Origin: a bacterium
Lineage (GTDB): Bacteria; Margulisbacteria; Marinamargulisbacteria; UBA6595
Direction of reading: 5' to 3'
Length of the DNA: 6,277 nucleotides
Assembly (NCBI GenBank): GCA_027621615.1
Contig: JAQCBC010000054.1
Span: 1 to 6,277 of the forward strand
Part shown: positions 1 through 6,277 of the stretch, piece after piece
Numbering within the stretch: the first letter of the stretch is position 1
Layout: each line of letters opens with the position of its first letter
Made by a program: the position numbers and the translations under genes
The notes under the pieces: model-generated
Seen by the model: only the letters and a program-made list of their open reading frames with translations
The model's database searches: none
Told to the model about the DNA's origin: nothing

Positions 1-754
1 TACAGGGGGCAGTACGGTATTAATTGCAGCATCGGATACAACCCAGCCGCTGAATGAAATGGATGTGCCAACCGTTCAATCGGTGCTGATGTCCGCTGGG
101 TTTGACCATGCGTGGGTTCAACTCACCCACGATCATGAGATTATTATTAAAACTGAATTAATGAGTCACGATGTTCGCACGGATATTTTAGATCAGATCC
201 GTCAACAAATTGGGGCGATTGATTTGTTGGAGGCCGATACCATTGGGCCCAGTATTGGCAATGAATTGCGTCGGCAATCGTTGTGGATGGCCGTGGGTGT
301 GGCCGTGATGTTGTTGGTGTATATTACCATTCGATTTCAATGGACGTATGGGGTTGCGGCTCTGATTGCGTTGGTCCATGACGCCTTAATCACCTTGAGT
401 GTGACGGCGATGCTAATGATTGAAGTAAATACCGCATTTGTGGCAGCTTTGTTAATGATTTTAGGCTATTCGATTAACGATACCATTGTTGTGTTTGATC
501 GAGTGCGGGAGTTGGCCAATCAAGATGAGGATACGCCCATTGCGGCGGTTGCCAACTTGGCTATTCGACAAACCATGCGTCGTTCAATATATACCTCGGC
601 GACAACAGCCTTGGTTGTTGGGTCCTTGTTGGTATTTGGTGGTGTGACACTGAAAGGGTTTTGTATTGTGTTGTTGATTGGTATTGTGTCGGGTACCTAT
701 TCCTCTATTTTTATTGCGAGCCCCATTTTAGTGGGGTTGCGGCCATTGCGCTGA
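1..754 (+). CDS. secF: Protein translocase subunit SecF, 5'-truncated by the window edge
   Basis: SecF is an inner-membrane RND-family subunit that works with SecD to drive late steps of Sec-dependent export using the proton motive force. The first complete codon is at base 2, leaving 250 visible residues. They open with TGGS, the end of the family's DFxGG(T/S) motif that follows the first membrane helix, so only the N-terminus and helix 1 are missing. A periplasmic domain follows (about residues 5-90), ending in a GPSIGNEL segment typical of SecD/SecF. Five membrane helices lie near residues 94-111, 116-138, 142-160, 199-214 and 220-242. The signature GYSINDTIVVFDRVRE (155-170) and the late GTYSSIFIASP segment are both intact. 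The gene stops one base before topB, which suggests coupled translation. A secD gene immediately upstream is expected but not visible. The ATG at base 59 is internal and is not the start. Confidence 0.96.
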   Translation, partial: TGGSTVLIAASDTTQPLNEMDVPTVQSVLMSAGFDHAWVQLTHDHEIIIKTELMSHDVRTDILDQIRQQIGAIDLLEADTIGPSIGNELRRQSLWMAVGVAVMLLVYITIRFQWTYGVAALIALVHDALITLSVTAMLMIEVNTAFVAALLMILGYSINDTIVVFDRVRELANQDEDTPIAAVANLAIRQTMRRSIYTSATTALVVGSLLVFGGVTLKGFCIVLLIGIVSGTYSSIFIASPILVGLRPLR

Positions 755-755
755 C

Positions 756-3107
756 GTGCGTGTTGTTGTAACCGAAAAACCGAGCGTGGCTCGGGATATC
801 GCACGCGTCTTGGGGGTGAAAACAGCCAAGACTGGCTATTATGAAGGCAATGACTATCAAATTTCTTGGGCCTTGGGACATTTGGTTGAGATGCTTCAGC
901 CCGATGCCTATGGCACCCAATACAAAGCCTGGCGGATGGCCACACTGCCCATTATTCCAGAGAAATTTCAATATGGTTTAATACAAAATGATGGGGCTAA
1001 AACGCAATACCATGTTATTGAGCAGTTGTTGAAGCAGCCTAATGTTGAATCAGTAATCTGTGCTACCGATGCGGGACGCGAAGGGGAGTTGATTTTCCGG
1101 TTGATTTATGAAACAGCCGGTTGTCAGTATCCCATACAACGGTTATGGATTTCCTCACAAACAGAGGCGGCTATTCGGCAAGGATTTGCGCAATTAAAGT
1201 CAGGCGATACCTATGCGGCACTGTATGATTCAGCGTTGTCCCGGGCGCAAGCCGATTGGTTGGTGGGGATTAATGCAACCCGAGCGTTTACGATTAAATA
1301 CGCCAAGGGGCAGGGCGTTATGAGTGTGGGGCGAGTCCAAACCCCGGTACTCAAAATGATTGTGGATCGGTTTCGTGCCAATCAAGCATTTGAATCGCAA
1401 TCGTTTTATGAGGTATTTATTACAGCCCAGGTTGAACAGGGGGCGTTTAAAGCTAAATGGACGGATACCAAGACGGATCGCTTGACCACATCGGCAGCTG
1501 CTGAAGCCATTGCGGCAGCCGTGAAAGCCGATCCCCAGGGCTGTATTGCTAATTTAACTAAAAAAACCAAACAAGAGCAGGTTCCGTTATTGTATGATTT
1601 GACGGAATTGCAACGAGAGGCCAATCGAAAGTTTAAATTTTCAGCGGATCATACCTTACAGTTAGCGCAAGCGTTGTATGAACGCCATAAAGTATTGAGT
1701 TATCCCAGAACATCGTCTCGCTATTTGAGTCAGGATGTTGCCAAAACCATTCCGTCGCTATTGGCAGGGATACCGGATGCGTATCAAGAATCGATCATGT
1801 ACATTCGGGAGCATAGCCGATCTTTGGCCGATCGATTAATTGATGATACTAAGATTTCGGACCATCACGCAATTATTCCCACTGAAAAACCGGCGGTATT
1901 GACTCAATTATCTTCCGAAGAAGCCAGTATTTATGATTTGGTTATTCGGCGATTTTTAGCGGCGTTTTACCCAGTGTGTGTCAAACATCAAACGGATGTT
2001 ACGGTCTTGGTTGCGCAGCATTCCTTTAAAGCCACTGGCATGGTTGTTCATGATTTGGGCTGGCGGGCGCTGTACCCGGAGTTGGATTCGATGGACAAAG
2101 CCATTGTGTTGCCTCAGATTGAGAACAATGAATCGGTTCTGGCTAAAGCACCCACGGTTAAAGTAGGCAAAACCAAAGCCCCGCCGCTGCATACCGAGTC
2201 CAGCATTTTGGGTTTAATGGAAACGGCCGGCAATGATAGCGATGATGAGTCCGTGCGGGAGGCTTTAAAACAATGCGGGTTGGGCACACCGGCCACACGA
2301 GCCCAAATATTGGAAAAACTCATTCATGTTCAGTATATTCAGCGCCAGAAAAACAAATTAATTCCAACGGATAAGGGCGAGTATATGATTGATCGATTGG
2401 GGGATCATGTTTTAACATCGCCAGAGTTGACGGGACAATGGGAAAAACGGTTAAATGATATGGCAGCTAGTCAGTACTTAAGGAAAGATTATATGGAAGA
2501 AATTGAAGCATTTACTCAAGATATTATTGATAGCGTGGTGGCTATGCCTGCAGATGACCAGGAACCGGAAGGCGAAGTATTCGGGCCGTGTCCCGTGACT
2601 GACTGTGGGGGGCATATTGTTGAAACGCCCAAAGCCTATAGCTGTTCAAAATGGAAAGAAACAGGGTGCTCAGCGGTGATTTGGAAAGTTATGTCTGAAA
2701 AAGAAATCAAAAAAACACAGGTTAAGCAGTTGTTAAAAGACGGCAAGACCAGTGTGATTAAAGGCTTTAAATCCAAAACAGGGGATACGTTCGATGCGTC
2801 ATTGACCTTGGTCGATGGCCGGGTTCAGTTGGTGTATGGGGAGCCCCTAGGCCCATGCCCCGTCTGTGATAAAGGCCAAGTGGTTGAGACACCCAAAGCG
2901 TATGGTTGTTCAACATGGAAAGACACCGGGTGTCCCATGGCTATTTGGAAACAAGTCGCCAAGCGCTCAATTACGTCAGACGAGGCAAAAGCGTTAGTCA
3001 CATCTGGGAAAACCAATGTCTTAGACGGGTTTACAAGCCGTGCGGGCAAATCCTTTTCTGCAGCCTTGGTATTAAACGGCGGTAAAGTCGAATTTAAGTT
3101 TGACTAA
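756..3107 (+). CDS. topB: DNA topoisomerase III (type IA)
   Basis: This type IA topoisomerase cuts one DNA strand through a 5'-phosphotyrosine link and passes another strand; TopB enzymes mainly decatenate DNA and resolve recombination or replication intermediates. The product is 783 residues. The Toprim domain begins at the N-terminus (TEKPSVA, Glu7) and includes ATDAGREGEL (Asp105, Glu109, Glu111). Family motifs follow: SVGRVQTP near 190, LQREANRKF, the catalytic YPRTSSRYLS with Tyr316, HHAIIPTE at 370-377 and GLGTPATR at 508-515. The tail carries two copies of a four-cysteine module followed by a Toprim C-terminal repeat (Toprim_Crpt-like), with Cys612/617/630/638 and Cys701/704/718/726. 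The DxGxE form of the Toprim acidic motif, with Gly where E. coli TopB has a second Asp, matches what I recall of Bacillus-type TopB. The GTG start is supported by family N-terminal alignment; no clear Shine-Dalgarno precedes it. TopB genes are often on integrative elements, but nothing nearby suggests one. Confidence 0.96.
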   Translation: MRVVVTEKPSVARDIARVLGVKTAKTGYYEGNDYQISWALGHLVEMLQPDAYGTQYKAWRMATLPIIPEKFQYGLIQNDGAKTQYHVIEQLLKQPNVESVICATDAGREGELIFRLIYETAGCQYPIQRLWISSQTEAAIRQGFAQLKSGDTYAALYDSALSRAQADWLVGINATRAFTIKYAKGQGVMSVGRVQTPVLKMIVDRFRANQAFESQSFYEVFITAQVEQGAFKAKWTDTKTDRLTTSAAAEAIAAAVKADPQGCIANLTKKTKQEQVPLLYDLTELQREANRKFKFSADHTLQLAQALYERHKVLSYPRTSSRYLSQDVAKTIPSLLAGIPDAYQESIMYIREHSRSLADRLIDDTKISDHHAIIPTEKPAVLTQLSSEEASIYDLVIRRFLAAFYPVCVKHQTDVTVLVAQHSFKATGMVVHDLGWRALYPELDSMDKAIVLPQIENNESVLAKAPTVKVGKTKAPPLHTESSILGLMETAGNDSDDESVREALKQCGLGTPATRAQILEKLIHVQYIQRQKNKLIPTDKGEYMIDRLGDHVLTSPELTGQWEKRLNDMAASQYLRKDYMEEIEAFTQDIIDSVVAMPADDQEPEGEVFGPCPVTDCGGHIVETPKAYSCSKWKETGCSAVIWKVMSEKEIKKTQVKQLLKDGKTSVIKGFKSKTGDTFDASLTLVDGRVQLVYGEPLGPCPVCDKGQVVETPKAYGCSTWKDTGCPMAIWKQVAKRSITSDEAKALVTSGKTNVLDGFTSRAGKSFSAALVLNGGKVEFKFD
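2583..2849 (+). repeat. TopB C-terminal module, copy 1
   Basis: This encodes residues 610-698 of TopB: a putative zinc-binding part with Cys612, 617, 630 and 638, then a Toprim_Crpt-like segment ending near DASLTLVDGRVQLVY. The first cysteine pair is spaced Cx4C, not the usual CxxC. Copy 2 follows directly. The stretch 2620-2669 matches 2884-2933 at 41 of 50 bases by my hand alignment, with a period of 264 bases (88 codons). Confidence 0.85.
2850..3104 (+). repeat. TopB C-terminal module, copy 2
   Basis: This encodes residues 699-783 of TopB. It has the canonical CxxC spacing (Cys701, Cys704), then Cys718 and Cys726, and the same ETPKAY and aromatic/IWK pattern as copy 1, followed by a GKTNVLDGF...SFSAAL segment typical of the topoisomerase C-terminal repeat family. 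It runs to the last residue before the stop codon. The probable role is single-stranded DNA binding, inferred from the family. Confidence 0.85.
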
Positions 3108-3121
3108 GTTTATGGCCAAGT

Positions 3122-3152
3122 AGTGTACATGAGTATTTAACTTGTGTACACT
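3122..3152 (+). promoter_or_regulatory. Intergenic inverted repeat able to form a 13-bp hairpin
   Basis: The arms AGTGTACATGAGT (3122-3134) and ACTTGTGTACACT (3140-3152) can pair over 13 positions around a 5-base loop, with two G-U wobbles in RNA. The outer 8 bp are a perfect inverted repeat in DNA. The same arms contain GTGTACA twice in direct orientation (3123-3129 and 3144-3150), 21 bp apart or about two helical turns. It sits between topB and the kinase gene, ending 7 bases before the kinase ATG. It is AT-rich and lacks a following T-run, so it is a poor Rho-independent terminator. A protein operator, an mRNA processing or stability hairpin, or a translation-control structure are all possible; function is unproven. 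Confidence 0.5.
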
Positions 3153-3159
3153 TAAGGGT

Positions 3160-3705
3160 ATGAAGTTTGGCTTAATTGGACGCAATGGATCCGGTAAAAG
3201 TGTTGTCTGTGAATGGTTTGGGTCCCAAGGGTTTCATGTGACATCGTTATCGGATGAAATTCGTCGAGAGGCAGTGCGCCAACAGCGCCCTCTGGATCGG
3301 GATACATTAACTGAAATTAGCAATCAATTAAAAGCGGCCGATGGCATGGGCGTTTTAGCCCAGCGGGCCATTGAATTTACCCAACAGTATCATCAAGTTG
3401 TGTTTGATAGTATTCGGCATCCTGATGAAGTCCGTATACTCAAAGCGCATGGGGTTGTGTTTATTGGGGTTGATGCTGCACTAGCGATTCGGTACCAGCG
3501 TGTGTTGGATCGAAAACGCGATACCGATTTTGTAGATTTTGAGACGTTTAAGCGACAAGATGAGGCGGAGTTTTCGGGCCTTCGTCCGGCTCAAAATATT
3601 AAAGCCTGCTGGGCGTATTGTGACATTGTTATAGACAATAACCAGGCAGATAAAGCCGCTTTGTTTTCGGCTGTTGAACAGGCAGTGACAGCATGGATCG
3701 ATTAG
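3160..3705 (+). CDS. P-loop nucleotide-kinase-like protein (dephospho-CoA kinase / UPF0200-like)
   Basis: This is a predicted small cytoplasmic NMP-kinase-fold protein of 181 residues. A Walker A loop, GRNGSGKS, lies at 7-14. SLSDEIRREA (29-38), VVFDSIRHPDEV (80-91) and a lid-like RVLDRKRDTDFVDFETFKRQDEAEF region (114-138) follow, with IVIDN near 156-160 in the final strand. This order resembles the UPF0200 and deoxynucleotide-kinase-like families, and more distantly CoaE; the usual CoaE P-loop GLTGGIGSGKS is not matched. The substrate cannot be assigned from sequence; a nucleoside monophosphate is the best guess. I chose the ATG at 3160 because it places the P-loop at the normal distance from the N-terminus. 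An in-frame TTG at 3142 would add six residues but lies inside the hairpin. An AAGGG at 3154-3158 is only one base from the ATG, too close for a standard ribosome site. The 3' end overlaps murA by 13 bases. Confidence 0.8.
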   Translation: MKFGLIGRNGSGKSVVCEWFGSQGFHVTSLSDEIRREAVRQQRPLDRDTLTEISNQLKAADGMGVLAQRAIEFTQQYHQVVFDSIRHPDEVRILKAHGVVFIGVDAALAIRYQRVLDRKRDTDFVDFETFKRQDEAEFSGLRPAQNIKACWAYCDIVIDNNQADKAALFSAVEQAVTAWID

Positions 3706-4946
3706 TTATTCATGGGGGGAATCGGTTAACGGGCCATATTTCAGTATCCGGGTCTAAAAATGCGGTCTTGCCGATTTTGGCAGCGTGTATTTTACTGGAT
3801 GAACCCGTGACCTTGCACAATGTACCGGTGTTAATGGATGTCCGTGTTATGATTCGGATGTTGAATGCTTTGGGGCTACGTGCAGACTATTGCGATACCA
3901 ATTCGGTCACGGTATTTCCCGCCCGATGTTTAAAAACGATGGCTCCCTACGATTTAGTGACCGCTATGCGGGCCTCATTTTTTGTGGCGGGTCCTATTTT
4001 AGTTCGCAAAGGCTTTGCCAAAGTGTCGTTGCCGGGCGGCTGTGCCATTGGGGCGCGTGTGGTGGATATTCACTTGATGGGATTTGAAAAAATGGGCGCA
4101 ACCGTATCGGTTGAGCACGGGTTTGTGGTACTAAAAGCCGATCAGTTGGTTGGGTGCCCCATTGACTTGCCATTTCCGTCGGTGGGGGCGACTGAAAACT
4201 TAATGATGGCGGCCACATTGGCGAATGGCACAACGGTGATTAACAACGCAGCTCGGGAGCCGGAAGTGTGCGATTTGGGTAATTTTTTAAATACCATGGG
4301 AGCCAATATTACAGGCTTGGGAACACCGTCCATTACCATTGTGGGCCAACCGCGATTGTTGGGTAATAAAGAATACAGCATCATGCCGGATCGCATTGAA
4401 GCGGCAACGTTGTTATTGGCCGGTATTATTACCGGTGGGGATTTAACCGTTAAGCACATGAATCCTCAGGATTTAACAGCCTTTTTGGCATGTTTGAAAA
4501 AGATGGAGGTGATTGTGGATGTGGGCAATCACTCGGTTCGAGTTCAGTCCTCGGGCCAATTTTCTGCGTGTCAGTTTGAAACACAGCCGTATCCAGGATT
4601 TCCCACAGACATTCAGGCACAGTTAATGGCGGTACTAACCGTAGCGAATGGCGTGAGCATTGTCCGAGAAACAATTTTTGAAAAACGCTTTATGCATGTC
4701 AATGAGCTGCAACGTATGGGCGCAGTGATCGGCGTGCGTTCGGGTGAGGCGGTGATTGAGGGCGTTCCGCATTTAAGTGGTGCGGATGTTCGAATGACCG
4801 ATTTACGGGCCGGCGCTGCGTTGGTGATTGCGGGCTTAGCGGCAACGGGAACAACGGTTGTTCATGGCTTGCAGCATTTATCCCGTGGTTATGAGAATTT
4901 AATTGGCAAATTGTGTGACTTGGGTGCCAAAATCGAACCCATTTAA
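3693..4946 (+). CDS. murA: UDP-N-acetylglucosamine 1-carboxyvinyltransferase
   Basis: MurA transfers enolpyruvate from phosphoenolpyruvate to UDP-GlcNAc, the first committed step of peptidoglycan synthesis, in the cytoplasm. The 417-residue product has the usual family length. Lys22-Asn23 in SGSKNAVLPILAA match the conserved substrate-binding pair. The mobile loop LPGGCAIGAR has Cys117, equivalent to E. coli Cys115, the residue alkylated by fosfomycin, so a sensitive-type enzyme is predicted. Arg93 and Arg122 sit where the phosphate-contacting arginines are expected. Asp306 in YPGFPTDIQAQ corresponds to catalytic Asp305, and Arg398 in SRGYE to Arg397. SVGATENLMMAA and KRFMHVNELQRMGA are also conserved. 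The usual DRGY is SRGY here, a minor departure. The ATG overlaps the upstream gene by 13 bases without an obvious Shine-Dalgarno, so translation is probably coupled. Presence of this gene indicates a peptidoglycan-containing cell. Confidence 0.97.
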   Translation: MDRLVIHGGNRLTGHISVSGSKNAVLPILAACILLDEPVTLHNVPVLMDVRVMIRMLNALGLRADYCDTNSVTVFPARCLKTMAPYDLVTAMRASFFVAGPILVRKGFAKVSLPGGCAIGARVVDIHLMGFEKMGATVSVEHGFVVLKADQLVGCPIDLPFPSVGATENLMMAATLANGTTVINNAAREPEVCDLGNFLNTMGANITGLGTPSITIVGQPRLLGNKEYSIMPDRIEAATLLLAGIITGGDLTVKHMNPQDLTAFLACLKKMEVIVDVGNHSVRVQSSGQFSACQFETQPYPGFPTDIQAQLMAVLTVANGVSIVRETIFEKRFMHVNELQRMGAVIGVRSGEAVIEGVPHLSGADVRMTDLRAGAALVIAGLAATGTTVVHGLQHLSRGYENLIGKLCDLGAKIEPI

Positions 4947-4959
4947 CCACCCGCAGTGG

Positions 4960-5874
4960 GTGCGTCCTGGGTGTCGGGTTTTCTTGGTGGGGTATTATGG
5001 CTATGGTAATTTTGGGGATGGATGGTTGCGGTTAATTGCTATTCGGTGGCTGACTCAGCAGGGCATTGGTTCAATTGCGTGTTTGTGGCCAAAATCTCGA
5101 TATGATAAAGGGATTCAGTATGTCAATCGCTGGTCAATGTGGGCCGTGATTCGGGCTGTTTGGGCATCCGATGGGATTGTTTATGCTGGAGGCAGTGTGT
5201 TTCAAGACCGAACGTCTCGACGGAGTGTTTGGTATTATGCAGCAATTTTATGCTTAGCAAGATGCCTGAACCGACCCGTATGGCTTTGGGGCCAAGGGCT
5301 TGGGCCGCTCACATCCAGTTCTCGTTGGCTATTAACTCGGGTGGCACCCCGGCAGTTAATGGTTGATTGTCGGGACGCTGAGTCGTATCAGTTGGCGTGT
5401 CGTTTGTGGCCCCATGCCCAGTGTGAACACGGTGATGACTTATCCAGCCTGGATGGTTGCCCGATGCCGATACCGTCGGTTGCATCGAGTTCGCCGGTAT
5501 TTGGATTGTCGGTTCGCAGGGGGTGTCCAGCGGCAGTATTCAGCTGGTGTCAGGCTCAGGGTTCGGTTCAGATGATTCAAACCCAAGAGTCTTATGAATC
5601 GGATTTAGTTTGTGATCTCAATGCGTATCTTGGGTGCACGCATTCCGATACAATTTTGGATTGGCCGGCGGTGAGCAAGGCATTGGCCGGGGTACAGGGG
5701 GTTGTTTCGATGCGGTACCACGTCTTGGTTGTGGCGCATCGGTTGGGAATCCGGTGTATGGGGGTATCGTCGGATCCTAAAATTCAGTCCTTTTGCATGG
5801 CGCATGGGTATCCGTGGGTATCGGATATCGATGTGAGTTGTGCTAAATTGGAGGCTGCATGGCGAACACAGTAA
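4960..5874 (+). CDS. csaB: Polysaccharide pyruvyl transferase CsaB-like
   Basis: CsaB-family enzymes add a pyruvyl ketal, with phosphoenolpyruvate as donor, to a peptidoglycan-linked polysaccharide; the modified sugar is the ligand for SLH-domain surface proteins. The N-terminal GYYGYGNFGD (11-20) is the family hallmark, followed by YAGGSVFQDRTSRRSVWYY (75-93), GQGLGP (111-116), a second-half strand FGLSVRRG (181-188) and MRYHVLVVAHRLGI (251-264) with SSDPKIQSF. At 304 residues it is shorter than I would expect for the family (roughly 330-370), mainly around residues 188-215. After GNFGD it reads GW, where the common family sequence is EA. It has 15 Trp and 15 Cys, an unusual load. I prefer the GTG at 4960, 13 bases past the murA stop, because it puts the first motif near the N-terminus. 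A TTG at 4903 would add 19 residues inside murA. Neither has a convincing ribosome site. Confidence 0.87.
   Translation: MRPGCRVFLVGYYGYGNFGDGWLRLIAIRWLTQQGIGSIACLWPKSRYDKGIQYVNRWSMWAVIRAVWASDGIVYAGGSVFQDRTSRRSVWYYAAILCLARCLNRPVWLWGQGLGPLTSSSRWLLTRVAPRQLMVDCRDAESYQLACRLWPHAQCEHGDDLSSLDGCPMPIPSVASSSPVFGLSVRRGCPAAVFSWCQAQGSVQMIQTQESYESDLVCDLNAYLGCTHSDTILDWPAVSKALAGVQGVVSMRYHVLVVAHRLGIRCMGVSSDPKIQSFCMAHGYPWVSDIDVSCAKLEAAWRTQ
5850..5854 (+). promoter_or_regulatory. Shine-Dalgarno sequence for tagA
   Basis: GGAGG lies four bases before the ATG at 5859, inside the last codons of csaB. It is the only canonical ribosome-binding site I see in the window, and it favours 5859 over the in-frame ATGs at 5877 and 5880. 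Confidence 0.75.
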
Positions 5875-6277
5875 CGATGATGGGGTATTCGGTCTGGCAG
5901 CAGAGTTGCCGAGTGTTGATTCGTCAGATTCAGGATCGTTTGGCGGTAAGGCAGCCATTTGTGCATATTACTACACTGAATCCTGAAATTATGGCTCGAT
6001 CAGAACCCAATATGGCCCATTGGCTGAAACAATCCTGGGTGTGTGTGGCCGATGGTATTGGGGTTTGCTTGCTGGCCCGACGGTTTGGAATTCGGGTGCC
6101 TCGGCTGACAGGCATTGATCTGGCTATGCGGATTATTCAGAGTGGGGTTCCGGTTTATTGTTTGGGGTCGACGGCAGCTCGAATACAGGCGACGGTTGAT
6201 CGGTGCCGGGATTTATACCCGTTTGCAACCATTGTAGGATATTCTAGTGGGTATACGTTGGACGATGATTGGGATTC
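5859..6277 (+). CDS. tagA: WecG/TagA/CpsF-family glycosyltransferase, 3'-truncated by the window edge
   Basis: Family members transfer N-acetylmannosamine (TagA) or a related sugar from its UDP form to GlcNAc-diphospho-undecaprenol on the cytoplasmic membrane face, an early step in wall teichoic acid or secondary wall polymer synthesis. The frame is open from 5859 to the end, giving 139 residues without the C-terminus. Recognisable blocks are HITTLNPEIM (36-45), VCVADGIGVCLLARRFGI (61-78) with Asp65 at the likely catalytic position, PRLTGIDLAMRII (81-93), VYCLGSTAARI (99-109) and a YPFATIVGYSSGY segment (120-132). Two in-frame ATGs at 5877 and 5880 could also serve, but the GGAGG at 5850-5854 supports 5859. 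The gene overlaps csaB by 16 bases, so the two are probably co-translated and act on the same polymer. The exact sugar cannot be told from sequence; WecG-type ManNAcA transfer is an alternative. Confidence 0.9.
   Translation, partial: MANTVTMMGYSVWQQSCRVLIRQIQDRLAVRQPFVHITTLNPEIMARSEPNMAHWLKQSWVCVADGIGVCLLARRFGIRVPRLTGIDLAMRIIQSGVPVYCLGSTAARIQATVDRCRDLYPFATIVGYSSGYTLDDDWD

Noticed and set aside
756..3107. topB as evidence of an integrative or conjugative element.
   Set aside because: No integrase, relaxase, conjugation gene, terminal repeat or tRNA site is present, and the flanking genes are housekeeping genes in the same orientation.
3129..3140. A three-codon ORF (ATG to TAA, Met-Ser-Ile) inside the hairpin, as a possible leader peptide.
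   Set aside because: It is too short to show coding signal, has no ribosome-binding site, and carries no regulatory codon run; it is easily explained by chance.
3122..3158. Rho-independent terminator after topB.
   Set aside because: The stem is AT-rich with wobble pairs and is followed by CTTAAGGG, not a T-run.
5139..5575. Open frames on the + strand inside csaB that might signal a frameshift.
   Set aside because: The csaB frame keeps its family motifs from start to stop without a break, and the alternative frames show no recognisable protein.
5806..5822. Tandem GGGTATC copies 10 bases apart near the end of csaB.
   Set aside because: It lies within conserved-looking coding sequence (GYPWVSD) and has only two imperfect copies; probably codon coincidence.
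1..6277. Strong G-over-C bias on the + strand as a sign of a special region.
   Set aside because: Spot counts show it (23 G to 12 C in 5641-5700; 15 to 7 in 661-720), but all genes are co-directional and the bias fits leading-strand location plus Val/Leu/Gly codon content.
1..6277. Assignment to Cyanobacteria on the basis of csaB and tagA.
   Set aside because: I noticed no HIP1 octamers (GCGATCGC) and no cyanobacteria-specific gene; the gene pair occurs in several phyla.

Overview
This is a compact bacterial chromosomal segment with every gene on the + strand: the 3' part of secF, topB (DNA topoisomerase III), a small P-loop nucleotide-kinase-like gene, murA, csaB (polysaccharide pyruvyl transferase) and the 5' part of a tagA/wecG-family glycosyltransferase. 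The first and last genes run off the window. There is no RNA gene, mobile element, CRISPR array or gene-free stretch over 300 bases. The only notable gap is 52 bases (3108-3159) between topB and the kinase gene, and it holds a hairpin-forming inverted repeat.

Layout: secF and topB are separated by one base. After the hairpin, the kinase and murA overlap by 13 bases, csaB most likely starts 13 bases after murA ends, and tagA overlaps csaB by 16 bases. This looks like one operon, or two joined at the hairpin. Only tagA has a clear Shine-Dalgarno sequence (GGAGG). The other starts probably depend on translational coupling or weak sites, and GTG starts are likely for topB and csaB.

The genes fit an envelope theme with two housekeeping passengers. 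SecF assists protein export and MurA commits UDP-GlcNAc to peptidoglycan. CsaB and TagA act on an undecaprenyl-linked secondary cell-wall polysaccharide; in studied bacteria the pyruvylated polymer anchors proteins with SLH domains, including S-layer proteins and the outer-membrane tethers of some diderms. TopB resolves DNA intermediates, and the kinase-like protein is probably a nucleotide-metabolism enzyme.

Organism: base composition looks moderate, with G visibly exceeding C on the coding strand. A csaB-tagA pair is found in Firmicutes, Cyanobacteria and related non-photosynthetic lineages, and several deep-branching groups. The sequence alone does not fix the phylum. No strong case for a wholly new system emerges. 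The most unusual items are the hairpin, the kinase-like gene placed directly before murA, a compact Trp/Cys-rich CsaB with an altered N-terminal motif, and the near-duplicate tail of TopB.
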